DNA of 7,413 nucleotides from JAUUZT01 sp964654015 (GTDB taxonomy: Bacteria; Chloroflexota; Dehalococcoidia; GIF9; AB-539-J10), in assembly GCA_964654015.1 (NCBI GenBank), contig CAZZHQ010000119.1, positions 1 to 7,413 on the forward strand, in the 5' to 3' direction. The translations under genes were made by a program, and so were the position numbers. Below are positions 1 to 5,772 of the stretch, piece by piece. Every line of letters begins with the position of its first letter. The stretch's first letter is position 1. The notes beneath the pieces were generated by a model, which made no database searches, had not been told where the DNA came from, and saw nothing but the letters and a program-made list of their open reading frames with translations.

Positions 1-120
1 ATAGCCGAATTTTTTCCGCTTATATAATATTATATTGTCTATATATTCAGGTAAGTCATCCTTTTTGGAATGTTCCGCCGCTATAATATTATTACGCGAT
101 AATATATCACAGTGGCTCAA
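1..120 (-). CDS. Partial hypothetical protein, N-terminal part only, runs off left edge
   Basis: The minus strand stays open for 40 codons from a TTG at 120-118 to the window edge. The predicted peptide begins MSHCDILSRNNIIAAEHSKK and continues with a charged, helix-like segment ending YKRKKFGY. The composition looks protein-like despite very AT-rich DNA. There is no ATG. The TTG lies inside the last codons of the upstream coiled-coil gene, so translation would be coupled, and no clear Shine-Dalgarno is visible. The frame is offset from the upstream gene, so it could instead be the remainder of that protein after a frameshift. No family is recognised. A 40-codon open stretch can occur by chance, so confidence is modest. 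Confidence 0.42.
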   Translation of the reverse strand, partial: MSHCDILSRNNIIAAEHSKKDDLPEYIDNIILYKRKKFGY

Positions 121-649
121 GTTTATCAAGATTTTTGCCCGCGATGCCAAGCTGCTTTTGATCAATGAGATGTTGAATCCCTGAGATCTCCTCTGTATAT
201 CCCAAAACTGCACTCTGTCCATACCAATTATTAAGCAATTCCTTGTGGCCCTCTAAAGCGGACTCGGCAACAGCATGCCTTAATAGAGCTGACTTTTCCA
301 TTGCATCCGCCTTTTGATTGAAATTAGAGGATAACCTTTCCACGATCGATTTCCCTTTGCTAATTTCAGTGTTCAAGTTGGATAAATTCTGATCAAGCTG
401 ACTCAGCGATGCAGAAGCGTTTATATCTCTTTCCAGTGAGCGTGATAAACCGCGCCCCCATTCTTCGGCTCGGCGGACTTCATCATTGAAAGTGCTCTTT
501 AAACCGCTATGCGTATTATTCAATAAACCAGTGATTTTGGCGGCAATTCCCTTAACCTGCTGATTAGCTTTTTCTATCTCTCGCAACCTATCGATTCTTT
601 GCTGCCTGCTCCTGTCGATGACAACCTTTGTATATTTGTATCCGCTCAT
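107..649 (-). CDS. Small soluble coiled-coil protein of the GTPase operon
   Basis: This encodes 180 residues with no signal peptide or membrane helix. The ATG is well supported by a perfect AAGGAGG (661-655) five bases upstream. Nearly the whole length (about residues 15-130) is rich in Lys, Glu, Gln, Asn, Leu and Ser with helical periodicity, suggesting a coiled coil. It lacks cysteine and shows no catalytic motif. It starts 39 bases after the GTPase stop, so it is almost certainly co-transcribed with the GTPase and radical SAM genes. I do not recognise the family. From context it is probably a structural adaptor or an oligomerising partner of the GTPase, but this is inference. The next probable gene overlaps its 3' end, or alternatively a frameshift ends this protein early. 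Confidence 0.85.
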   Translation of the reverse strand: MSGYKYTKVVIDRSRQQRIDRLREIEKANQQVKGIAAKITGLLNNTHSGLKSTFNDEVRRAEEWGRGLSRSLERDINASASLSQLDQNLSNLNTEISKGKSIVERLSSNFNQKADAMEKSALLRHAVAESALEGHKELLNNWYGQSAVLGYTEEISGIQHLIDQKQLGIAGKNLDKLEPL

Positions 650-688
650 TTCGCCCTCCTTGTGACTGAATGACTATAAAACAACCTG

Positions 689-2065
689 TTATTTAATCGC
701 AACCCATAACAGAGGGTCAAGAATGCATTTAGGCAGCAATTCCTGCCTCAAAGATCCGCCATCTGGCTCGGCACCAAGGGCGGATACTATGGAAAACTCA
801 ACGCTTTTAAACCGGTTTTCCGCAAAGTTCAGGAATTGCCCTTCCCTTAATTCCTGCTTCATGAATCTTTTCAACGATTGGGAGACTTGTTTCATTTCTT
901 TAATATGATCTTGAATTTTCATATTGCCCAGTCTATCGATCCCTCCTTCTTCCAGGTAGTTCCAGATATCCGGATACTTTTCAAACTTTGCTTTTAATTT
1001 ATCGGCCTTGCTTAATACGATTATCAAATGTTGGTGCTTTGTGTTACCCTGCAAACCGGCTAAGCCTGTAACATAAGTGGATAGCAGGTCGTTCATCGTA
1101 TAAGTTTCACCTGGTTTCCCATTTTTTATTTTCTCTTTTTCTTCGTCAAGATCAGATAAACTGATGATAAATAGCACAGTGCGGCTGCGGCTGACGAATT
1201 TAGCATGTTTGATCAAATGACTTGATCGTTGAAAGGCTTCTCCACTTATATCATAGAATAGAAAAAACATATCTCCGAAGGAAGGCATCTTACAGAAGCG
1301 CACTATCGTAGGTTGTGTAAAATTCATTGGAGTCATTTCGGGTAAGTGCGCTGCTTTTAGCATCTTTGCGTTCTCCTTGATTGTATCCAGGCTTTTTTCA
1401 TCTATGGCAAATGTGAAAAAATTATTCCAATAGTTAGCTAATTCATTAAGCTCATAGAATAGCGACGCAAAATATACGGTTTTACCATGGCCAAGAAATC
1501 CAACAGCGCTGACCACGTTACGCGGCACCTTGGGATTGTTCGCATATTCAAGTGGGATAGTTGGGCAAGCTGGATTTGAACAGGTATAGATCTGGCTACC
1601 ATTTTTGCTAACAGCTTTGATTGAGTCCTTTAACAGACAATACGGACAAAGTGTTTGATTTCCCATCTTATATGCTCCAATCACTTTTATTCTTAGCCTA
1701 TCTGTTTGTGCACTTCCTGTGTCACTCATAGGGTTTCTGATACGGATTCCGCTCAGGCTACCTGGATAACTGCGAAAAATCCACACTAAGCTTACAATAG
1801 GTGCAGCAAATACCAGCGGGGCCAACCATATGTAACCACCCCTGAACCTGCTGGCAGGACGTTTCTTACCAAGATCCCAGATGCTGTCCGCCACGCAAAG
1901 CAACGTAGCCGGCAATAGGGTATATACAAGCCATTGCCAGTACCAGGGATTGAAAAAGCCCTGGCTTAGCTGCCAGATAACTACACTGCCGACGTAGACC
2001 CCAATTATCACAGACGTGAGCAAGCATAATAGCGCAATGTGCAACCTCAATATTTCGTTTTGCAT
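689..2065 (-). CDS. Membrane-anchored zinc-binding TRAFAC-like P-loop GTPase
   Basis: This is a 458-residue protein. The N-terminus has about three hydrophobic helices (near 9-33, 43-60 and 79-98), so it is anchored in the membrane. A cytosolic treble-cysteine segment with C140, C143, C162 and C167 looks like a zinc ribbon. The GTPase domain then follows: Walker A GFLGHGKT (189-196), a DISGE G3 motif (272-276) and a guanine-specifying SKAD (352-355). The DxSGE form, and a polar Thr-rich region near 245-253 that could be switch I, resemble the TRAFAC GTPases that the Aravind group placed in bacterial conflict systems (DO-GTPase type). That family link is recollection and was not tested. The ATG is one base after the stop of the radical SAM gene, implying translational coupling. 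The likely role is a nucleotide-dependent membrane switch, with partner and trigger unknown. Confidence 0.9.
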   Translation of the reverse strand: MQNEILRLHIALLCLLTSVIIGVYVGSVVIWQLSQGFFNPWYWQWLVYTLLPATLLCVADSIWDLGKKRPASRFRGGYIWLAPLVFAAPIVSLVWIFRSYPGSLSGIRIRNPMSDTGSAQTDRLRIKVIGAYKMGNQTLCPYCLLKDSIKAVSKNGSQIYTCSNPACPTIPLEYANNPKVPRNVVSAVGFLGHGKTVYFASLFYELNELANYWNNFFTFAIDEKSLDTIKENAKMLKAAHLPEMTPMNFTQPTIVRFCKMPSFGDMFFLFYDISGEAFQRSSHLIKHAKFVSRSRTVLFIISLSDLDEEKEKIKNGKPGETYTMNDLLSTYVTGLAGLQGNTKHQHLIIVLSKADKLKAKFEKYPDIWNYLEEGGIDRLGNMKIQDHIKEMKQVSQSLKRFMKQELREGQFLNFAENRFKSVEFSIVSALGAEPDGGSLRQELLPKCILDPLLWVAIK

Positions 2066-2066
2066 G

Positions 2067-2678
2067 CTATCTGCTCTTATCTTTATCCATTAACTGACTT
2101 GTAAGGCGGGCAACTATAGTATCCTGCAGAATACCTGTGATGGCCATGCCGGAATTATCAAAGACCATTTCCATTTCTGCCACCTGAGTATTCACTTGTG
2201 TACCGTAATTAGAATAAATATCCGTTATGAAATGCACTTTTTGATTTGCACTTCCTCTCCAGAGCAGGTTAGCTTTCTCCGCTTTGAGGTACTGTCCATC
2301 AATGAGTACGTCCAACAATCCAAGAAGCGTCTTTATATCAGGGTCTGAACTTTCCCGTAGTTGATCAAGAGTAAACCCTGTGTAACACACGAGTGTTAAT
2401 CCACGTGTTCTTAAAATTTCACTCAGCGCTGCAAGTGCCTTTGCCTGCAGCAGGGGTTCACCACCTGTATATGTAACACCTTCGATGCATTCGGTAGATA
2501 ATATTCTCCGGGCAAGCTCGTCTACAGGTACGAGACATCTATTAATTAATGGCTGGAATTCAGGATTAAGGCATCCTTCACATTTAAACGTGCAACCTTG
2601 CGTCCACACCACATATCTGTTCCCCGGGCCATTCACTGCTGAGTTCCTCAACACGGCTGCGATATTTAAAACTTCCAA
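2067..2678 (-). CDS. NrdG-like radical SAM activating enzyme (orphan, no NrdD nearby)
   Basis: This 203-residue protein has the radical SAM cluster motif CX3CX2C (C29, C33, C36, within QGCTFKCEGC), the SAM-binding GGEP (72-75), and the late signature LIDGQY (125-130) followed by WRGSANQ (140-146). This combination is typical of NrdG, the anaerobic ribonucleotide reductase activase, and the length fits. NrdG installs a glycyl radical on NrdD, but no NrdD is present here. Instead the gene is coupled to a GTPase, so its substrate may differ and nrdG is not assigned. The start is TTG at 2678, backed by an AGAGG seven bases upstream; no in-frame ATG exists nearby. A sigma70-like promoter lies about 70 bases upstream. 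Confidence 0.93.
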   Translation of the reverse strand: MEVLNIAAVLRNSAVNGPGNRYVVWTQGCTFKCEGCLNPEFQPLINRCLVPVDELARRILSTECIEGVTYTGGEPLLQAKALAALSEILRTRGLTLVCYTGFTLDQLRESSDPDIKTLLGLLDVLIDGQYLKAEKANLLWRGSANQKVHFITDIYSNYGTQVNTQVAEMEMVFDNSGMAITGILQDTIVARLTSQLMDKDKSR

Positions 2679-2726
2679 CTTACAGCCTCTAACCCCAATT
2701 AGGATGATTAAATTTACTGCCGATGG

Positions 2727-2754
2727 TTGACCATTCTGAACATCGCACTATTGT
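2727..2754 (+). promoter_or_regulatory. Possible weak promoter for the CAP-2H-TIR arm
   Basis: TTGACC (2727-2732) is followed after 16 bases by TATTGT (2749-2754). The -10 is poor (4/6) and the spacer is one base short. It lies head-on over the -10 of the opposing promoter, so the two polymerase sites would be mutually exclusive. It is the best plus-strand candidate before the CAP gene but remains tentative. Confidence 0.3.
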
Positions 2755-2792
2755 ATCTTGCCATAGATAAACAATCAATGTATTGTATATTG
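2749..2792 (+). repeat. 12-base direct repeat in divergent control region, candidate operator
   Basis: TATTGTATCTTG (2749-2760) and TATTGTATATTG (2781-2792) match at 11 of 12 positions. They start 32 bases apart, about three DNA turns, so a protein could bind both on the same face. The first copy covers the -10 of both predicted promoters. The second lies just upstream of the CAP start and directly beside the minus-strand -35. The core TATTGTAT recurs once more at 5043-5050, just after the TIR stop. Confidence 0.4.
2750..2778 (-). promoter_or_regulatory. Predicted sigma70-type promoter of the radical SAM-GTPase operon
   Basis: Read on the minus strand, TTGATT (2778-2773) is followed by a 17-base spacer and TACAAT (2755-2750). 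That is 4/6 and 5/6 agreement with the consensus at optimal spacing. Initiation would fall near 2743, leaving a leader of about 65 bases before the TTG start with its AGAGG ribosome-binding site. Confidence 0.6.
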
Positions 2793-2809
2793 ACACGGGA
2801 TGGTTGCGA

Positions 2810-3592
2810 ATGAAATGGCCTTATTTTAGATCTATTAACATAGACACCTACAAATTATTCTTGAGCCTTTTCCTATTGGCATTGATTGGATTTTTGGTAT
2901 GGACAGCAATTAAGCTTTTTAATCATGACATGCCATACCCGTTCACGCCGATTACAGGCAGCATTCTATTCCTGACAGAACTCGCCTTGTTTATCTGGAT
3001 AGCAAAGGAATTAAAGAGAAATGCATGGAGAAACCCTAGCTTCAAACTCATTCTGCTTTCCCTAATAGTGATTTTCCTGATTTTTGCATTTGCCGGTGTC
3101 CAACCTTTTCTGGGATATAAAGATGATATTTTCAACATTATTGGCACTCGCGTCTCCGCGCTAAAACAAGCAGCAGGATCAAAACAAAACATGCAAACAG
3201 AAAATGTTAAATGGCTCACTTTCGGGTTTTCGGCAGAAGATATCGAGAATGATGTCTTAGTTAAGGTAAATAAAGCGAGGGCATTAAACGGTCTATCAGC
3301 TTTAGTACGCAACAATTACATGGATGAACTCGCACGGCAGCACTGTGCAAATATGAGTAACACTGGGACCTTAAGCCACGACGGATTTGATGAAAGAGCA
3401 AATTCAATCACCAGTGCGCTGGGGGCTTTTAGTGTTGGTGAGAACTGTGCCGAGGGTTATTATGGCGCTGATTCATTGGTCAACGGTTGGCTTAATTCAC
3501 CTGGACACAGGAAAAATATTCTTGATCCTTCTTTTAGGAGAACAGGGATCGGTTATAAGGATAAGTATGCCACTCAAATATTTTGCGATTAA
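2810..3592 (+). CDS. Three-helix membrane protein with extracytoplasmic CAP/SCP domain
   Basis: From the ATG at 2810 the protein has 260 residues. An upstream in-frame TTG at 2783 is possible but lacks a ribosome-binding site, whereas a GGGATGG stretch precedes 2810. Three hydrophobic helices (about 15-35, 48-66 and 77-97) are followed by a CAP (SCP, PF00188-type) domain from about 140 to the end. The domain shows SHDGF (His 190), GEN (Glu 211), and W.NSPGHRKNI (His 233), the usual conserved positions. Positive charges in the loop between helices 2 and 3 (KELKR, WRNPSFK) place that loop inside, so the CAP domain should face outward. CAP proteins of bacteria are secreted or envelope proteins, mostly of unknown biochemistry. 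It is the first gene of the plus-strand arm; the next gene begins 99 bases on. Confidence 0.9.
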   Translation: MKWPYFRSINIDTYKLFLSLFLLALIGFLVWTAIKLFNHDMPYPFTPITGSILFLTELALFIWIAKELKRNAWRNPSFKLILLSLIVIFLIFAFAGVQPFLGYKDDIFNIIGTRVSALKQAAGSKQNMQTENVKWLTFGFSAEDIENDVLVKVNKARALNGLSALVRNNYMDELARQHCANMSNTGTLSHDGFDERANSITSALGAFSVGENCAEGYYGADSLVNGWLNSPGHRKNILDPSFRRTGIGYKDKYATQIFCD

Positions 3593-3691
3593 ATTGGGAA
3601 GTTTTCATATTAAAGTTAAAACAAGAGTACCCGTGTCTATCAGAGGTTCTGGAGAGAATATTTCTTCCAGGTTGGGAGGAGAGTGGTCAAA

Positions 3692-4378
3692 ATGACTGAA
3701 CGATTTTTCATTGAATTCCGCCCATGGAGAAATAATTTTATCAGAGAATATGCTGAAGGTGCCAATAGAAGGCTTACTAAATTAGGCAGTGAGAAAATAA
3801 ATGTACCCCACATGACTTTATATGGCCCATCGGATGCGGAAGATTTAGACAAGATCGCACGAAGAGTTCGTGATATAGCCAAGGAATTTGAATTGGTTAA
3901 AGTTACCGCAGCCGGTTTCAGCTATTTTGATAATGCTGATAAAAAATGGGTTAATATACATATAAAACCCAACCAGAAACTGGAGGATTTGCGTTATAAA
4001 CTACATCAAGCGTTGTGTAAGATGGCCCCACCGCAACCATGGGACGCGCAGCCCCAATATAAATTCCATGTTGCAATTGCGAAAACTACCGACGCTTACA
4101 TTTTTAACAAAATACGTCATACAGTCTGGCACTGGTCACCCCCGGAAATTGAGCAATTTCTATTGCGTATTGCGATTATTAACGGGCATGGAAAAATTCA
4201 TAGTGAGTATGACTTAATTCAGAAACGCCTTCTGACGAGACGCGAAGCCCTTAGTCATTGGGAGCAAAAAAAGACATTGCAGGGGCTTCGTAACTTGTTG
4301 AGTGGCCGGCAGTCTTACCAGCAACGGCTATCGATATTTGATAGAATTAACAAATTCTTCAGCTATTTATTCAGTTAA
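3692..4378 (+). CDS. 2H phosphoesterase superfamily protein (2'-5' RNA ligase-like)
   Basis: The ATG at 3692 gives 228 residues. GTG at 3683 is also open, but the GGGAGGAG at 3674-3681 is well spaced only for the ATG. Two H-containing motifs define the 2H fold: PHMTLYGP (His 40, Thr 42) and KFHVAIAK (His 126, Ala 128). Family members cleave 2',3'-cyclic phosphates, 2'-5' linkages or ADP-ribose cyclic phosphate. The second motif normally has Thr or Ser where Ala 128 stands, so activity may be altered. The C-terminal part, with an EYDL segment and a basic helical tail ending in the hydrophobic FFSYLF, looks like a family extension. It sits 36 bases before the TIR gene and is likely co-transcribed. 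A role in cleaving a cyclic nucleotide signal is inference. Confidence 0.9.
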   Translation: MTERFFIEFRPWRNNFIREYAEGANRRLTKLGSEKINVPHMTLYGPSDAEDLDKIARRVRDIAKEFELVKVTAAGFSYFDNADKKWVNIHIKPNQKLEDLRYKLHQALCKMAPPQPWDAQPQYKFHVAIAKTTDAYIFNKIRHTVWHWSPPEIEQFLLRIAIINGHGKIHSEYDLIQKRLLTRREALSHWEQKKTLQGLRNLLSGRQSYQQRLSIFDRINKFFSYLFS

Positions 4379-4414
4379 TTGATTTAACCAATTATTAGTT
4401 GAGTAGATTATTTT

Positions 4415-5041
4415 ATGAGTGCGAAGGTTTTTATTAGTCATTCCGTAAAGGATAAAGATCAGGAAGCTGCTGATATTATTTATGATTATCTAAAAAGCAC
4501 CGGCCTTGAGCCTTATATGGATAAACGAGACTTGATCGCAGGAATTCCTTATCCCACACAGTTGACTCAGGCAATCAAGGAAAGCGATATTGTAGTTATA
4601 ATCTTGTCAATGAATTCTGACGTTTCAGGACCTGTGCAAAATGAGATTGCATTAGCCCAAAGTTGTAATCGGAGAATAATTCCAGTTCGTATTGAGGAGA
4701 TAAAGCCCCATGGACTGGCTCTTTTTCTGAGTGCGCCACACTGGCTCGATGTATTTCCAGGGCCAATCCAAAATCATCTTCCTAAACTCTTAAACGCAAT
4801 AACAGGCAGGCCGCCACCGCCGCCACCGCCGGTAACACCCAACACCGAATTTCGCGCTCCAAAGAAATCCTTTGCTATTATCAAGGACTATGAGTGGCAC
4901 GACATAGACTTTAGAGATTTATCTGCGTGGGTGAAAGAACGAATAGCAGTTCTGAACTCCGGCAAACAAATAGTCGCAAGAACTTTCACCTACAGACGTA
5001 ATCGGAATACAGGGAAGTATCAGAGAAAACTGGGATCATAG
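4415..5041 (+). CDS. TIR-domain protein with polyproline linker and unknown C-terminal domain
   Basis: This encodes 208 residues. The N-terminal TIR domain (about 3-125) starts KVFISHSVKD and has a BB-loop-like DLIAGIPYP (39-47), the strand IVVIILSMNS, and the expected NADase glutamate E77 in VQNEIALA. Bacterial TIR domains cleave NAD or make cyclic ADP-ribose signals, often in anti-phage systems. A run of seven prolines (133-139) links to about 65 residues with no family I know, containing WHDIDFRDLSAWVKER and a strongly basic end. That part could be a sensor, a nucleic-acid contact or a partner-docking segment. The ribosome-binding site is weak (GAG about 10 bases upstream), so translation may depend on the preceding gene. 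E77 is inferred by motif position and not by structure. Confidence 0.93.
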   Translation: MSAKVFISHSVKDKDQEAADIIYDYLKSTGLEPYMDKRDLIAGIPYPTQLTQAIKESDIVVIILSMNSDVSGPVQNEIALAQSCNRRIIPVRIEEIKPHGLALFLSAPHWLDVFPGPIQNHLPKLLNAITGRPPPPPPPVTPNTEFRAPKKSFAIIKDYEWHDIDFRDLSAWVKERIAVLNSGKQIVARTFTYRRNRNTGKYQRKLGS

Positions 5042-5226
5042 GTATTGTATTTAATTACCGCAATTGAGCAATCTCCAAGACAGGCAGGAACTTCTAACCC
5101 TTTGTGTCCAGCCTTAGCGGTGCAGTCCAGCTCAGAGATAAACCAGATTCAGTTTTGAGAATTTAATAGAAGCACCGTATTCAGCATGATATAGTCACAC
5201 AACAGCTTAATAGGAGGCATTTGGCG

Positions 5227-5376
5227 ATGGGATTTTTAAAATTCCTTTTGGGTTGGGTATTGGGAATTGTAGGATTAGTAGGTTTGATAGGTTCACTAAT
5301 CTCGGCTAACGCAATTTTTGCGATAGTATCATTTGTTGCCTTAATAGCTGGCATGTATTTAGTTCGCTCGCGTTAA
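5227..5376 (+). CDS. Small two-helix membrane protein (49 residues)
   Basis: An AGGAGG (5212-5217) nine bases before the ATG strongly marks a start. The 49-residue product has two hydrophobic helices, about 8-26 (glycine-rich, with a GWVLGIVGLVGLIG segment) and 28-45, and ends LVRSR. An in-frame TTG at 5221 is too close to the ribosome-binding site. It is 185 bases downstream of the TIR stop, a stretch in which I see no gene, convincing promoter or hairpin terminator. It may be a membrane accessory or toxin-like peptide of the plus-strand arm, or independent of it. Its last 71 bases overlap the antisense zinc-ribbon gene tail. Confidence 0.7.
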   Translation: MGFLKFLLGWVLGIVGLVGLIGSLISANAIFAIVSFVALIAGMYLVRSR

Positions 5377-5509
5377 TGCTAATTCCCAACCCCATTGCTC
5401 TTGGCGGCATTTTAACTGTGCTACCGGTATACTTGTAACTACAGTTGGGGCACCGGGCAGCATCGGGCGGTACGGTGCAACCGCATTCTGGGCATTTTAG
5501 ATCAATCAT
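5306..5509 (-). CDS. Small zinc-ribbon protein, 67 residues, tail overlapping opposite gene
   Basis: The N-terminus carries a CPEC-x10-CPNC zinc ribbon (C6, C9, C20, C23, plus C11) followed by a short basic region. The ATG has a GGAG eight bases upstream. The first 29 residues match the other zinc-ribbon protein at 5773-6009 at 17 positions, with identical cysteine spacing, so the two are paralogs. Residues after about 44 are encoded antisense to the small membrane protein and look less protein-like, which suggests that an original C-terminus was lost or replaced. The ATG lies one base after the stop of the orphan reading frame 5511-5732. Function is unknown; metal or nucleic-acid binding is a guess from the fold. 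Confidence 0.65.
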   Translation of the reverse strand: MIDLKCPECGCTVPPDAARCPNCSYKYTGSTVKMPPRAMGLGISINASELNTCQLLRQQMILSQKLR

Positions 5510-5510
5510 T

Positions 5511-5732
5511 TCACACTCCTACAAGCGTATTATTAGCGTAAACAGAGTCAGGCATTTCAAAGGTCATGGGCTGAGTAGCACAGTACCGCAACACCACCAC
5601 ATCTACCATTAGTGTGCTACTTGACTGAAGCTCTTTGCCGCTAAAACTTACCGTTACTGAATTGCCGGCAAATTTTATTGGGGGACTGCTCCATTCGCGC
5701 AGCCGCAGTAGATCACCGGTTTTTTTTATTGT
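5511..5732 (-). pseudogene. Orphan coding-like frame without a start codon, possibly a broken gene
   Basis: This minus-strand frame is open for 73 codons, ending in a TGA that almost abuts the ATG of the next gene. The peptide (for example SVTVSFSGKELQSSSTLMVD, then VVVLRYCATQPMTFEMPDSV) has the alternating polar and hydrophobic pattern of a beta-rich domain. It has no ATG, GTG or TTG before codon 42. A run of eight A (minus strand, 5727-5720) lies near its beginning, and a TAG (5735-5733) precedes it. The same frame above that TAG is open for 25 codons from an ATG at 5810, ending PNDITVNLRFAF. The simplest reading is a small gene split by a nonsense or frameshift mutation. Stop readthrough, slippage at the A-run, or a sequencing error are alternatives. 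Confidence 0.4.
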
Positions 5733-5772
5733 CTAAAAAGCAAACCTGAGGTTAACAGTAATATCATTAGGT

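Noticed and set aside
22..105. AT-rich palindrome ATATAATATTATAT (22-35), inverted repeat ATATTAT/ATAATAT (86-105), and the shared TATAATATTAT core
   Set aside because: They lie inside the probable open frame at the left edge and are simple AT-rich sequence. There is no GC stem or T-run to make a terminator, and two copies are not enough to call an iteron.
2923..3315. 130-codon minus-strand open frame
   Set aside because: It is antisense to the CAP membrane gene, whose motifs are clear, and has no ribosome-binding site or recognisable domain.
3387..3695. 102-codon plus-strand open frame overlapping the CAP gene end
   Set aside because: It is an off-frame shadow of the conserved CAP sequence through GHRKNI and beyond. 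The stretch past 3592 contains only the ribosome-binding site of the 2H gene.
4810..4835. Repetitive CCGCCACCGCCGCCACC tract, considered as a tandem repeat element
   Set aside because: It encodes the polyproline linker of the TIR protein in frame, so it needs no separate explanation.
5574..5621. Inverted repeat AGTAGCACA/TGTGCTACT with a 30-base loop
   Set aside because: Nine-base arms with this spacing are expected about once by chance in a window of this size, and it falls in a coding-like frame.
5713..5727. Run of eight T after CACCGG, considered as a terminator
   Set aside because: No stable GC-rich hairpin immediately precedes the T-run on either strand. It is noted instead as the A8 tract of the broken frame.
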